From Sphingomonas sp. (GTDB lineage Bacteria > Pseudomonadota > Alphaproteobacteria > Sphingomonadales > Sphingomonadaceae): a stretch of 64,000 nt of DNA. A program made the position numbers and the translations under genes. Position 1 is the stretch's first letter; each line of letters opens with the position of its first letter. Below, one piece after another: positions 50,623-59,679 of this stretch. Location of the stretch: positions 1 through 64,000 of the forward strand of contig NZ_JAIERS010000002.1 of the NCBI RefSeq assembly GCF_019746665.1, given 5' to 3'. The notes beneath the pieces were generated by a model. It did not search any database. It worked only from the letters and a program-made list of their open reading frames with translations, and was not told the origin of the DNA.

Positions 50623-51246
50623 CTAAAGGTTGAACGCGCCCTTCAGCCCGTCGATCACGAACTGCGCGGCGAGCGCGGCGAGCAGCACGCCGAGCAGCCG
50701 CGTCACCACCGCCTCCACCTTCGCGCCCAGCACGCGCATGATCGGCCCGGCCAGCAGCAGCGCGAAATAGGTCAGCGCCAGGATCGCGCCGAGCGCCGCC
50801 AGGATCACCAGCGTCCGCTCGATGCCCGTCCCGCGCGACATCAGCAGCATGATCGAGGCGATCGAGCCCGGCCCGGCGAGCATCGGCATCGCCATCGGGA
50901 AGATCGAGACATCGTCCACCTCGTCCGCCGCGATCATCTTCTGCGCGCGGTCCTCGCGGCGCTGGGTGCGCTTTTCGAACACCATTTCGAGCGCGATCAG
51001 GAACAGCATGATCCCGCCGGCGATGCGGAAGCCATCGAGGCTGATCCCCAGCGCGCGCAAGATATCCTGCCCGAACAGCGCGAACACGACGAGGATGCCA
51101 CCCGCGACCAGCACCGCGCGCCCCGCCATCGCGCGAACATGCGATCGCGGCGCGCCGGCGGTGAGCCCGGCATAGATCGGCGCGCAGCCGGGCGGATCGA
51201 TCACCACGAAGAAGGTGATCAGCGAGGAGACGAAAAGCTCGATCAT
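50623..51246 (-). CDS. MarC-family membrane protein
   Basis: A 207-residue MarC/UPF0056 integral membrane protein with six hydrophobic segments. Family marks are FFVVIDPPGCAPIYAGLT near the start, RIAGGIMLFLIALEMVF and PMAMPMLAGPGSIASIMLL. Function unknown despite the historical link to multiple antibiotic resistance. It lies 7 bases after folD on the same strand and ends the ruvC-argB-yggT-folD-marC run. Confidence 0.9.
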   Translation of the reverse strand: MIELFVSSLITFFVVIDPPGCAPIYAGLTAGAPRSHVRAMAGRAVLVAGGILVVFALFGQDILRALGISLDGFRIAGGIMLFLIALEMVFEKRTQRREDRAQKMIAADEVDDVSIFPMAMPMLAGPGSIASIMLLMSRGTGIERTLVILAALGAILALTYFALLLAGPIMRVLGAKVEAVVTRLLGVLLAALAAQFVIDGLKGAFNL

Positions 51247-51253
51247 CGGCGGG

Positions 51254-52129
51254 TCACAGCGCCTCGGCGTCGATCGCCACGCCCGCACGCTGGCCGGCGG
51301 CGATCAGCGTGTTGCGCAGCAGGCAGGCGATCGTCATCGGTCCGACCCCGCCGGGCACCGGGGTGATCGCCGAGGCGACGCTCGCCGCGCCGGCGAAATC
51401 GACATCGCCGACCAGGCCATGATCGCCGCGATTGATGCCGACATCGATCACCACCGCGCCGGGCTTGATCCACTCCCCGCGCACCAGCTCGGCACGGCCG
51501 ACCGCCGCCACGACGATGTCGGCGCGGTGGACGATGCTCGCCAGATCGCGGGTGCGCGAATGGGCAAGGGTGACGGTCGCGTTCTCGGCGAGCAGCAACT
51601 GCGCGATCGGCTTGCCGACCAGGTTCGAGCGCCCGATCACCACCGCGTCGCGCCCGGCGAGGCTCCCCAGCCGATCCTTCAGCAGCATCAGGCAGCCTTG
51701 CGGCGTGCACGGCACGAAGCCCGGATGCCCGGCGGCGAGCAGGCCGGCGTTGAGCGGGTGGAGCCCGTCGACATCCTTGGCCGGGTCGATCGCCAGGATC
51801 ACCGCCCAGGCGTCGATCTGCGGCGGCAGCGGCATCTGGACGAGGATGCCGTCGATCGCCGCATCGGCGTTCAGGTCGGCGATCAGCGCGAGCAGCGTCT
51901 CGGGCGCGGTGTCGGCGGGCAGGCGGTGCTCGCTGCCCGCCATGCCGACCGCGGCGCAGGCCTTCGCCTTGTTGCGGACATAGACGGCGGAGGCCGGATC
52001 GTCGCCGACCAGCACCACCGCCAGCCCCGGCGCGCGGCCGGCTTGCTTGGTGAATGTCGCGACCTGCTCGGCGATGCGCGCGCGCAGCGCGGCGGCGAAG
52101 GCTTTGCCGTCGATGATCTCAGCGCTCAT
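51254..52129 (-). CDS. folD: Bifunctional methylenetetrahydrofolate dehydrogenase/cyclohydrolase
   Basis: A 291-residue enzyme that interconverts 5,10-methylene-, methenyl- and 10-formyl-tetrahydrofolate for one-carbon metabolism. The catalytic lysine lies in YVRNKAKAC, with [28 protein letters not shown], the NADP site [18 protein letters not shown], and the terminal signature [16 protein letters not shown]. Length is normal. ATG 52129 begins [13 protein letters not shown], the usual FolD start. Confidence 0.96.
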   Translation of the reverse strand: MSAEIIDGKAFAAALRARIAEQVATFTKQAGRAPGLAVVLVGDDPASAVYVRNKAKACAAVGMAGSEHRLPADTAPETLLALIADLNADAAIDGILVQMPLPPQIDAWAVILAIDPAKDVDGLHPLNAGLLAAGHPGFVPCTPQGCLMLLKDRLGSLAGRDAVVIGRSNLVGKPIAQLLLAENATVTLAHSRTRDLASIVHRADIVVAAVGRAELVRGEWIKPGAVVIDVGINRGDHGLVGDVDFAGAASVASAITPVPGGVGPMTIACLLRNTLIAAGQRAGVAIDAEAL

Positions 52130-52191
52130 GGGCGCGGACCTTAGGGGCGGGGCGCCCGCCGCGCCAGCCCCCGACCTCACCGTCGAGCCGC

Positions 52192-52497
52192 TTAAAATCC
52201 CCCGCCGATCGCCGCGCCCGCCTGCATCTGCGCGAAGATATAGTCGAGGATGCGGATGCCGAGCAGCACCACCATCGGCGAGAAATCGAGCGGCCCGAAA
52301 TCAGGCATGATCCGCCGGATCGGCCGGTAGAGCGGCTCGGTCATCCGCGTCAGCCCGGCATAAACCTGGCGCACCGCGTCGTTATAGGTGTTGATCACGT
52401 TGAACGCGATCAGCAGCGACAGGATGATCTGCGCGAAAATGATCCAGCTCGCGACATCGAGCAGAATGAGCAGAACGCCAAGCAGCGTGTAGAGCAA
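52192..52497 (-). CDS. YggT-family membrane protein
   Basis: A 101-residue protein with two hydrophobic regions: [31 protein letters not shown] and a later [17 protein letters not shown], flanking [24 protein letters not shown], which is the YggT signature. Family members are linked to osmotic stress and cell division. The start codon is TTG at 52497 with GGAG about 11 bases earlier. It lies 37 bases after argB. Confidence 0.88.
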   Translation of the reverse strand: MLYTLLGVLLILLDVASWIIFAQIILSLLIAFNVINTYNDAVRQVYAGLTRMTEPLYRPIRRIMPDFGPLDFSPMVVLLGIRILDYIFAQMQAGAAIGGGF

Positions 52498-52534
52498 AGC
52501 GGGTGTCTCCGTTCAATCAGGTGTTATAATAGGA

Positions 52535-53458
52535 TCAAACACTCGGCTTTTCCAGCCCCCGGGCATGGACCAGCGTGCCGGCGCCGCGGCGGGTGAAGAT
52601 TTCGAGCAGCATCGCGTGCGGCACCCGCCCGTCGAGGATGACGGCGGCGTCGACCCCGGCCTCGACCGCGGTGACGCAGGTTTCGATCTTGGGGATCATC
52701 CCGCCGGAGATGGTGCCGTCCGCCACCAGCCCCGCGATCCGCGCCGGATCGAGATCGGTGAGCAGGTCGCCGCCCTTGTCGAGCACGCCGGGCACGTCGG
52801 TCAGCAGGAACAGCCGCGCGGCGCCGAGCGCCGCGGCGAGCGCGCCCGCCATCGTATCGGCGTTGATGTTATAAGTCTGGCCATCGGCGCCGATGCCGAT
52901 CGGCGCGACCACCGGGATCATCCCGGCGGCGGAAACCGTATCGATCACCCGCCGGTCGATCAGTTGCGGCTCGCCGACAAAGCCCAGGTCGACCGCGCGC
53001 TCGATATGGCTGTCCGGGTCGCGGGTGGTGCGGGTGACTTTCACCGCGCGCACCATGCCCGCGTCCTTGCCCGAAAGCCCGATCGCGCGCCCGCCCGCCT
53101 CGCCGATCCACGCCACGAGTTCCTTGTTGATCGCGCCCGACAGCACCATTTCGGCGACCTGCGCGGTTTCGGCGTCGGTGACGCGCAGGCCATCGACGAA
53201 GCTCGATTCGACGCCCAGTTTCTTCAGCATCGCGCCGATCTGCGGCCCGCCGCCATGCACCACCACCGGATTGATGCCGACCGCCTTCAGCAACGCGACA
53301 TCCTCGGCGAAATCGCGCTGGCGCTCGCCGTCGCCCATCGCATGGCCGCCATATTTCACGACGAAGGTCGCGCCGGCATAGCGGTTGAGATAGGGTAGGG
53401 CTTCGGTAAGCGTTTCGGCCTTGGCGAGCAGCGCGGCGCTGGGGCTGTGATCGGTCAT
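52535..53458 (-). CDS. argB: Acetylglutamate kinase
   Basis: A 307-residue amino acid kinase that phosphorylates N-acetylglutamate, the second step of arginine synthesis. [30 protein letters not shown], the LTDVPGVL loop and [18 protein letters not shown] are present. The N-terminal helix ([14 protein letters not shown]) typical of arginine-inhibited hexameric forms is there, so feedback control is likely. It lies 11 bases after ruvC. Confidence 0.95.
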   Translation of the reverse strand: MTDHSPSAALLAKAETLTEALPYLNRYAGATFVVKYGGHAMGDGERQRDFAEDVALLKAVGINPVVVHGGGPQIGAMLKKLGVESSFVDGLRVTDAETAQVAEMVLSGAINKELVAWIGEAGGRAIGLSGKDAGMVRAVKVTRTTRDPDSHIERAVDLGFVGEPQLIDRRVIDTVSAAGMIPVVAPIGIGADGQTYNINADTMAGALAAALGAARLFLLTDVPGVLDKGGDLLTDLDPARIAGLVADGTISGGMIPKIETCVTAVEAGVDAAVILDGRVPHAMLLEIFTRRGAGTLVHARGLEKPSV

Positions 53459-53469
53459 CGTCGGCGCTC

Positions 53470-53979
53470 CTAACGGATCGCGTGGAGCGGCGAAAGCCGC
53501 GCGCTCGCCAAATGATGCGCGTGCGTAATCGCGACCGCGAGCGCGTCGGCGGCGTCCGGCCCGGCGAGCTTCGCCCCGGGCAGCAGCCGCGCGACCATCG
53601 CCTGCACCTGCGCCTTGTCCGCGCCGCCGGTGCCGACCAGCGCCTTCTTCACCGCGCGCGCGGCATATTCGCCCACGTCGAGCCCGGCGCGCGCCGCCGC
53701 GCACAGGCACACCCCGCGCGCCTGGCCGAGCTTCAAGGTCGATTGCGGATTGGTGTTGACGAACACCTCCTCCACCGCCGCCGCCTGCGGATGGTGCTCG
53801 GCGATCAGCGCGGCGAGCGCGGCGTCGAGCTGGGCAAGGCGGGCGGGGAGCGCGACGTCGGCAGGGGTCTTGATCCGGCCGTTGGCGAGATGGGCGAGGC
53901 GGTTGCCCTCCGCCCGGATCACCCCCCAACCCGTGGTGCCGAGCCCGGGATCGAGCCCGAGGATGATCGTCGCGCGCAT
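53470..53979 (-). CDS. ruvC: Holliday-junction resolvase RuvC
   Basis: A 169-residue endonuclease that cuts Holliday junctions during recombination. The catalytic acidic residues are Asp in [14 protein letters not shown], Glu in [15 protein letters not shown] and the Asp pair in [29 protein letters not shown] matches the family. ATG 53979 and GTG 53982 are adjacent candidates; I used the ATG. No ruvA or ruvB in the window. It begins the ruvC-argB-yggT-folD-marC run. Confidence 0.94.
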   Translation of the reverse strand: MRATIILGLDPGLGTTGWGVIRAEGNRLAHLANGRIKTPADVALPARLAQLDAALAALIAEHHPQAAAVEEVFVNTNPQSTLKLGQARGVCLCAAARAGLDVGEYAARAVKKALVGTGGADKAQVQAMVARLLPGAKLAGPDAADALAVAITHAHHLASARLSPLHAIR

Positions 53980-54126
53980 CACCGGGGTTTAGCCGGACGC
54001 CGGCGCGGATGCTACCGCGCCGCCATGCCGGGGGCCTCGCAACCGTCGGGCAGCTTGGCTCGGGCGGCTTGGAGGGGCCAGATCACCTTGATAACAAAGC
54101 AGTGTTCCCGCCAACCGGAGTCGCGG

Positions 54127-54612
54127 ATGCGCCTGTTGATCCTCGCCGCCTTGCCGTTGATCGCCGCCACGCCCGAATGTCCGCCCGGCACACCCTCGTC
54201 GGCGCTGCCGCCGCGCGGTTGGCGCGCGCCGGTCACGGTGGCGGCGGGGCAGACGGCTGAGGCGGCGCCGGCCATCGCGGTCAACCAGCCGGCGCGGGTC
54301 GGTCTGGCACCGGGCGCCGCGCTGCGCTTTGCCCTGCCGCCCGAGCGCGCGCCCGACCCCGCGAGCCGGGGCGGCACGGTCGCGGTCGAGGTGGCGAAGC
54401 CGGGGCGGTACAGCGTCGGACTCGGCACCAGCGCCTGGATCGATGTGGTGCGCGACGGCGCGGCGCTGCCCGCGATCGCCCATGGCCACGGCGCGTCGTG
54501 CTGGGGTTTGCGCAAGCTGGTGACGTTCGATCTCTCGCCCGGCCGCTACCTGATTCAGCTGAGTGGCGCCAAGGTGGAGACGACAACGCTGGTGGTGATC
54601 CCGGCACGCTGA
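54127..54612 (+). CDS. Hypothetical secreted protein
   Basis: A 161-residue protein with a short signal peptide ([17 protein letters not shown], cleavage near residue 15) and a beta-rich mature part: [37 protein letters not shown], and [28 protein letters not shown]. The shape suggests a small periplasmic beta-sandwich. Two cysteines could pair. GGAG lies seven bases before the ATG at 54127. It precedes the bchE promoter region but its own transcript probably ends before it. No family recognised. Confidence 0.62.
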   Translation: MRLLILAALPLIAATPECPPGTPSSALPPRGWRAPVTVAAGQTAEAAPAIAVNQPARVGLAPGAALRFALPPERAPDPASRGGTVAVEVAKPGRYSVGLGTSAWIDVVRDGAALPAIAHGHGASCWGLRKLVTFDLSPGRYLIQLSGAKVETTTLVVIPAR

Positions 54613-54624
54613 ACGCCTGCCGCG

Positions 54625-54640
54625 TTTGACGCGCGTCAAA
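54625..54640. promoter_or_regulatory. FNR/CRP-type palindrome before bchE
   Basis: TTTGACGCGCGTCAAA is a perfect 16-base palindrome with the TTGAC-N4-GTCAA layout of FNR/FnrL/FixK sites. Its centre is 65 bases upstream of the bchE ATG, a position that fits activation. Control by an oxygen-sensing regulator would suit an oxygen-sensitive enzyme; this is inference from the motif. Confidence 0.68.
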
Positions 54641-54697
54641 GCCCGCGCCCGCCGCCTGCGCCAGCCTCGCAAGCCTTGGCAATCAGGAGCCCGGGCC

Positions 54698-56302
54698 ATG
54701 CGGATCATGCTCGTTCACCCCAATTATCGCTCGGGCGGGGCCGAGATCGCCGGGAGCTGGCCGCCCGCCTGGGCGCCCTATCTGGCGGGGGCGCTGAAAC
54801 GCGCGGGGTTTGACGACATCGTCTTCGTCGACGCGATGACCGAGGGGCTGGATGACGGCGCGCTCGCGCTGCGCATCGCCGAGGCGGCGCCCGACGTGAT
54901 CGGCACCACCGCGATCACGCCCGCCATTTATGCCGCCGAGCGCGTGCTCCAGCTCGCGCAGCGCGTCGCGCCGGGGGCGGTGCGGGTGCTGGGCGGCATC
55001 CACGGCACCTTCATGTACCCGCAGGTGCTGCACGAGGCGCCCTGGGTGGACGTGATCGTGCGCGGCGAAGGCGAGGAGATTTTCAACGCGCTCGTCACCG
55101 CGGTCGCCGAAGGACGCTGGCCCGAGGCGCGCGCGACGATCCGGGGGCTCGCTTATGCGGAAAGGGGGCAGGTGATCGCCACTCCGGCGGCGCCGACGGT
55201 GCGCGATCTCGATGCGATCGGCCCCGATTGGTCGATCCTCGATTGGGCGCGCTACACCTATATCCCGCTCGGCACGCGGGTCGCGATCCCCAGCATGGCG
55301 CGCGGCTGCCCGTTCAGCTGTTCCTTCTGCTCGCAGTGGAAATTCTGGCGCGATTACCGCGTCCGTGAGCCGGCGAAAGTGGTCGACGAGATCGAGGTGC
55401 TGGCGCGCGATCACGGCGTCGGCTTCTTCATTTTGGCGGACGAGGAGCCGACCATCAACCGGCGCAAATTCACCGAATTCTGCGAGCTGCTGATCGAACG
55501 CGGCCTGCCCGATACGGTGAAATGGGGGATCAACACCCGCGTCACCGATGTGATGCGCGACAAGGATCTGCTGCCGCTGTGGCGCCGCGCGGGGCTCGTT
55601 CACGTCTCGCTCGGCACCGAGGCGGCGGCGCAGCTGAAGCTCGATCTGTTCCACAAGGAAACCACCGTCGCGCAGAACAAGGAAGCGATCCGGCTGCTGC
55701 GTGAGGCCGACATTTTCACCGAGGCGCAGTTCATCGTCGGGCTGGAGAACGAAACGCCCGAGACGCTGGAGGAAACCTATCGCATGGCGTGGGATTGGCA
55801 GCCCGATCTCGCCAACTGGTCGATGTACACGCCCTGGCCCTTCTCCAACCTGTTCAAGGCGCTGGGGGACAAGGTCGAGATTCACGATTTCAGCCAGTAT
55901 AATTTCGTGACGCCGATCATGAAGCCGGCGGCGATGGAGCGCGGCGAGCTGCTCGATCGGGTGATGAACAATTACCGGCGCTTCTACATGCGCAAGGCTT
56001 TGTTCCATTATCCCTGGCGCGGGACCGGCTTTCGCCGGCGGTATCTGCTCGGTTGCCTGAAGGCGTTCGCGCAGGCCGGTTTCCAGCGCAGCTTCTACAA
56101 TCTCGGCAAGGTCGGCTATTGGGGGCCGCAATCGAAAAAGGCGGTCGATTTCGGCTTCGATGCCAGCCGCACCATGGCGCCCGCCGCGCTCGGCGATTGG
56201 GAGGCGGCGCAGGACCGCGCCGAGCTGGCGCGCGAACGCCGCGCGGTCGCCAAGGCGGCGCGCGCGCTGTCTGCCCCCGCCGCGCCGATCTGCGGACAAT
56301 GA
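54698..56302 (+). CDS. bchE: Anaerobic Mg-protoporphyrin IX monomethyl ester oxidative cyclase
   Basis: A 534-residue B12-dependent radical SAM enzyme that builds the fifth ring of (bacterio)chlorophyll without oxygen. The start [25 protein letters not shown] is diagnostic of Bch[13 protein letters not shown] and RGEGEEIF belong to the N-terminal cobalamin-binding region, and CPFSCSFC at about residues 206-213 is the 4Fe-4S site, followed by [17 protein letters not shown] helical C-terminal region ends at ICGQ. AGGAG precedes the ATG, and an FNR-like site lies upstream. Its stop overlaps bchJ by four bases. No other bch, puf or crt gene is visible. Confidence 0.92.
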   Translation: MRIMLVHPNYRSGGAEIAGSWPPAWAPYLAGALKRAGFDDIVFVDAMTEGLDDGALALRIAEAAPDVIGTTAITPAIYAAERVLQLAQRVAPGAVRVLGGIHGTFMYPQVLHEAPWVDVIVRGEGEEIFNALVTAVAEGRWPEARATIRGLAYAERGQVIATPAAPTVRDLDAIGPDWSILDWARYTYIPLGTRVAIPSMARGCPFSCSFCSQWKFWRDYRVREPAKVVDEIEVLARDHGVGFFILADEEPTINRRKFTEFCELLIERGLPDTVKWGINTRVTDVMRDKDLLPLWRRAGLVHVSLGTEAAAQLKLDLFHKETTVAQNKEAIRLLREADIFTEAQFIVGLENETPETLEETYRMAWDWQPDLANWSMYTPWPFSNLFKALGDKVEIHDFSQYNFVTPIMKPAAMERGELLDRVMNNYRRFYMRKALFHYPWRGTGFRRRYLLGCLKAFAQAGFQRSFYNLGKVGYWGPQSKKAVDFGFDASRTMAPAALGDWEAAQDRAELARERRAVAKAARALSAPAAPICGQ

Positions 56303-56952
56303 GCGCGCGGATCGGCCCCAATGCCGCGATCCAGCTCGGCGCGGCGCTCGCCAGCCGCCCGGCGCTGGCGGCGGCCGTGTTCGCCGAGGCGCGCCATCCC
56401 GATTGGTTGAAGGTCCCGCCATCGGCGATGCTGCCGGAAGGGGAGGTCGCCGCGCTCCATGCCGCGCTATGGCGGCTCGCCCCCGATCCGCTGCCGCTGG
56501 CGCGCGATGCCGGGCGGCGCACCGCCGATTACATCATGGAGCATCGCCTGCCGTGGCTCGCCCGCGCGCTGCTGATCGCGCTGCCGCCCGCGCTCGCCGA
56601 GCCGCTGCTGTTGCGCGCGGTGACGGCGCACGCCTGGACCTTCACCGGATCGGGCCGGTTCGCGGTGGTCGGCCACGCGCCGACCCGGTTCGAGATCGCC
56701 GCCAACCCGCTCGCCCGGGCGACAGCGGACGCGCGCTGCGCGTGGCACGAGGCGGTGTTCACGACGCTGTGGCAGCGGCTGGTGACGCCGGGGGCGTGGG
56801 TGGTGGAGGAACGCTGCGGCCGTGGCATCGCGTCGTGCCGCTTCGTCGTGGAGCGCTATACCTATGCGGGGGCGAGGGTAGGCCCGGCCCGGCGGCGCGC
56901 GGCGTTGATGGTGGGCGATGACGGACTCGAACCGCCGACATTCTCGGTGTAA
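56299..56952 (+). CDS. bchJ: BchJ-like protein (V4R domain)
   Basis: A 217-residue protein of the BchJ type, historically called a 4-vinyl reductase of bacteriochlorophyll synthesis and now thought to be an accessory or substrate-delivery factor. [15 protein letters not shown] at the start and [41 protein letters not shown] and [15 protein letters not shown] fit the V4R fold with its cysteines. The start overlaps bchE (ATGA). The frame stays open into the tRNA-Val gene on the other strand and stops inside it, so the last 14 or so residues are encoded by tRNA-complementary DNA and may be non-functional. Confidence 0.85.
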   Translation: MSARIGPNAAIQLGAALASRPALAAAVFAEARHPDWLKVPPSAMLPEGEVAALHAALWRLAPDPLPLARDAGRRTADYIMEHRLPWLARALLIALPPALAEPLLLRAVTAHAWTFTGSGRFAVVGHAPTRFEIAANPLARATADARCAWHEAVFTTLWQRLVTPGAWVVEERCGRGIASCRFVVERYTYAGARVGPARRRAALMVGDDGLEPPTFSV

Positions 56953-56984
56953 GCGAGACGCTCTACCAACTGAGCTAATCGCCC
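56909..56984 (-). tRNA. tRNA-Val (anticodon TAC)
   Basis: The minus strand from 56984 gives a full 76-base cloverleaf: acceptor GGGCGAT pairing with ATCGCCC, D-stem GCTC/GAGC, anticodon stem TCTCG/CGAGA around loop CTTACAC (anticodon TAC, reading GTA), T-arm GGCGGTTCGAGTCCGTC, discriminator A and encoded CCA. The 3' half lies opposite the end of bchJ. Confidence 0.96.
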
Positions 56985-57037
56985 GCGCCCGCCGCTCTGG
57001 CAGCAAGCGGCCAGGCGCGCAAGCCCCGCGCGGCGGG

Positions 57038-57895
57038 TCAGCGCGCCGTGAGCAGCGCCTGGCGCGCCTGCCAGTGGCGGGCCATCGCCGCCGTCGCCTC
57101 CGCCGACAGCGAGATGAAGGCGCGGCGCCGGTCGCGCGGATCGGGCACGCGCTCCAGCAGGCCCTGCTCGCTCAGCCGGCCGATCCAGCGCAGCGCGGTG
57201 GTCGGCGCGACCGCGGCGGCGATGCACAGCGACGAAACCGAGACGCGCACCCCCTCCAGCTCGGCGGCATAGAGATCGAGCAGCATGTCCCAGGCGGGGT
57301 CCTCGAACAGGCCCGCGCCGAAATGTTCGTCGCGCAGCCGGCGGGCGCGGAGCAGGGCGCGGATATGGCCGGCGCTGCCGGAGGTCGGGGTCGGTTCGCC
57401 CCGGAACAGCGGGCGCCGGTCGGCGAGCCCGCCCGGCGGCGGTTCGTCGCGGGTGAGCCGGGCGATCGCCTCCACCAGCCGGGCGATCTCGGCCTGGAGC
57501 GCGGCGACGCTCGCCGCATCCTGTTCGCGCACGCGCCCGCCGGCATCGCCGAGCGCGACCGCGAGCGCGGTCACACGTTCGGCGATCGTCGGCGCGCAGA
57601 GCAAGGTGGCGCGGCTATCGAGCAGGAACGCGGCCACCAGATCGATCCGCGCGGCGTCGAACGCCACCACCAGCGGCACGTCGAGCGTGGCGGCGCGTTC
57701 GAGCAGCGCGGCGAGCGGATCGTCCGCCACGCCGGCCGCCTCGATCAGCACCACATCGGCGGCGCCCGGGCCAGCGAAGTCGGCGGGCGCGACCGGCCCG
57801 ATCAGTCGCGCGCCGAGATGCCCCACGGCGTCGCGCCCCGCCGCCGCGCCGTCCACCCCGGCGACGAGCAGTACCGCGCGTTCGTCAAGCCGCAT
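57038..57895 (-). CDS. Winged-helix (MarR-like) regulator with N-terminal Rossmann-like domain
   Basis: A 285-residue protein. The first 130 residues look like a receiver or Rossmann-type fold (AVLLVAGVDGAAAGRD, ADVVLIEAAGVAD, PLVVAFDAARID) and the last 100 like a MarR-type winged helix (DMLLDLYAAELEGVRVSVSSLCIAAAVAPTTALRWIGRLSEQGLLERVPDPRDRRRAFISLS). Proteins of this layout are common in sphingomonads. Its ATG overlaps the pntB stop by one base (TGATG), so it may be made with the transhydrogenase. No conserved phosphoacceptor aspartate is obvious. Confidence 0.78.
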   Translation of the reverse strand: MRLDERAVLLVAGVDGAAAGRDAVGHLGARLIGPVAPADFAGPGAADVVLIEAAGVADDPLAALLERAATLDVPLVVAFDAARIDLVAAFLLDSRATLLCAPTIAERVTALAVALGDAGGRVREQDAASVAALQAEIARLVEAIARLTRDEPPPGGLADRRPLFRGEPTPTSGSAGHIRALLRARRLRDEHFGAGLFEDPAWDMLLDLYAAELEGVRVSVSSLCIAAAVAPTTALRWIGRLSEQGLLERVPDPRDRRRAFISLSAEATAAMARHWQARQALLTAR

Positions 57896-59391
57896 CAACC
57901 GATCGCCTTGACGATTTCCTCCACCATCTTCTTGGCATCGGCGAGCAGCATCATGGTGTTGTCCATGTAGAACACGTCGTTATCGACACCGGCATAGCCG
58001 ACGCCGCCCATGCTGCGCTTGATGAACAGCACGGTCTTGGCCTTCTCCACGTCGAACACCGGCATCCCGTAGATCGGCGATCCCTTGTCGGTCTTGGCGG
58101 CGGGGTTCACCACGTCGTTGGCGCCGATGATGAAGGCGACATCGGTCTGCGCGAATTCGCTGTTGATGTCCTCCAGCTCGAACACCTCGTCATAGGGCAC
58201 GTTCGCTTCGGCGAGCAGCACGTTCATGTGCCCGGGCATCCGGCCGGCGACGGGGTGGATCGCGAACTTCACGCTCACCCCCTTTTCCTTCAGCTTGTCG
58301 GTCATCTCGCGCAGGATGTGCTGCGCCTGGGCGACCGCCATGCCGTAACCGGGGACGATGATCACCTGTTCGGCCTGGGTCATCAGGAAGGCGGCGTCGT
58401 CGGCCGAGCCGCGCTTCCACGGCCGGTCGACCTTGGCGGCGCCCCCGCCGCCGCTGTCGCTCGCGCCGAAGCCGCCCGCGATCACGCTGATGAAGCTGCG
58501 GTTCATCGCGTTGCACATGATGTAGCTGAGGATCGCGCCCGAGCTGCCCACCAGCGCGCCGGTGATGATCATCGCGGTGTTGTGGAGCGTGAACCCCATC
58601 GCCGCCGCCGCCCAGCCCGAATAGCTGTTGAGCATCGAGACGACGACCGGCATGTCCGCCCCGCCGATCGGGATGATCAGCAGGAAGCCGATCGCGAAGG
58701 CGAGCAACGTCACCACCCCGAACACCCACAGCGATTGATCGGTGAGGAAATAGCCGATCAGCCCGAGGATCGCGGCGAGTGTGCCGAGGTTGATGATGTG
58801 GCGCGCGGGCAGCAGGATGGGCTTGCCGCTCATATTGCCGTTCAACTTTGCGAACGCGATCACCGAGCCCGAGAAGGTGATCGCGCCGATCGCCACGCCT
58901 AGGCCCATCTCGACCCGGCTCTGGAGGAAAATCTGCCCGGCGGCGGCGATGCCGAACGCCTCCGGGTTCAGATACGCCGCCCAGCCAACCAGCACCGCCG
59001 CCAGGCCCACCAGCGAGTGGAACGCGGCGACCAGCTGCGGCATGTCGGTCATCTTGATCCGGCGCGAGGTGGTGACGCCGATCACCGCGCCGATCGCGAT
59101 CGCGATCAGGATTTCGGCGAGCGCGCCATAATCGAGCTGGAAGACATGGCCGCAGAAGGACTCCTTGCCGACGCACGCCTCGGGCGGCAGCTGCACGGCG
59201 GGGGCGTGGGTGAGGAGCGTCGTTACCACCGCGATGCCCATGCCGATCATGCCATAGCGATTGCCCTGGCGGCTCGACGCCGGGCTCGACAGCCCGCGCA
59301 GCGCGAGGATGAAGCACACGCCCGCGACCAGATAGGCGAGCGCGACCCAGGGATTGACGGCAACCGCTTCGTGCATCGTTTGAGCCCCCAT
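57895..59391 (-). CDS. pntB: Proton-translocating NAD(P)+ transhydrogenase, beta subunit
   Basis: A 498-residue subunit with about nine membrane helices and the NADP(H)-binding domain III from about residue 320. Domain III shows VIIVPGYGMAVAQAQHILREM, VKFAIHPVAGRMPGHMNVLLAEANVPYDEVFELEDIN and IIGANDVVNPAAKTDKGSPIYGMPVFDVEKAKTVLFIKRSM. With PntAA and PntAB it uses the proton gradient to reduce NADP+ with NADH. It lies 6 bases after pntAB. ATG 59391 has MGAQTMHEAVAVNPW; MHEAV at 59376 is the alternative. Confidence 0.95.
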   Translation of the reverse strand: MGAQTMHEAVAVNPWVALAYLVAGVCFILALRGLSSPASSRQGNRYGMIGMGIAVVTTLLTHAPAVQLPPEACVGKESFCGHVFQLDYGALAEILIAIAIGAVIGVTTSRRIKMTDMPQLVAAFHSLVGLAAVLVGWAAYLNPEAFGIAAAGQIFLQSRVEMGLGVAIGAITFSGSVIAFAKLNGNMSGKPILLPARHIINLGTLAAILGLIGYFLTDQSLWVFGVVTLLAFAIGFLLIIPIGGADMPVVVSMLNSYSGWAAAAMGFTLHNTAMIITGALVGSSGAILSYIMCNAMNRSFISVIAGGFGASDSGGGGAAKVDRPWKRGSADDAAFLMTQAEQVIIVPGYGMAVAQAQHILREMTDKLKEKGVSVKFAIHPVAGRMPGHMNVLLAEANVPYDEVFELEDINSEFAQTDVAFIIGANDVVNPAAKTDKGSPIYGMPVFDVEKAKTVLFIKRSMGGVGYAGVDNDVFYMDNTMMLLADAKKMVEEIVKAIG

Positions 59392-59397
59392 GGCGCG

Positions 59398-59679
59398 TTA
59401 CTTCGCCTTCTTCTTGTACATGGCGAGCATCCGCTCGGTGACGGCGAACCCGCCGAAGATGTTGATGCTGGCGAGCACTACGGCCGCGAGCCCGAGATAT
59501 TTGGCGACCGGCGACCCCGCCGCCGCCCCCGCGACGAGTGCGCCGACGATGATCACCGAGGAAATCGCGTTCGTCACCGCCATCAGCGGCGTGTGCAGCG
59601 CGGGCGTGACCGACCAGACGACATAATAGCCGACGAAACACGCCATCACGAAGATCGACAGGGTGGAGATGAAGTCCAT
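59398..59679 (-). CDS. pntAB: Transhydrogenase alpha subunit, membrane part
   Basis: A 93-residue subunit with three helices that completes domain II of the split alpha chain found in many alphaproteobacteria: ISTLSIFVMACFVGYYVVW, TPLMAVTNAISSVIIVGALV, GLAAVVLASINIFGGFAVTERML. Normally it follows pntAA directly. Here a DUF559 gene lies between; the DUF559 stop shares one base with this ATG, and GGGAG at about 59688 serves as ribosome site. Confidence 0.93.
   Translation of the reverse strand: MDFISTLSIFVMACFVGYYVVWSVTPALHTPLMAVTNAISSVIIVGALVAGAAAGSPVAKYLGLAAVVLASINIFGGFAVTERMLAMYKKKAK

Noticed and set aside
54613-54697. The palindrome TTTGACGCGCGTCAAA as a terminator of the preceding gene
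   Set aside because: The stem is short and is not followed by a T-run, so an FNR-type binding site is the better reading.
56053-56298. Upstream extension of the bchJ frame
   Set aside because: It lies inside bchE in another frame; the ATG at 56299 with the ATGA overlap is the better start.
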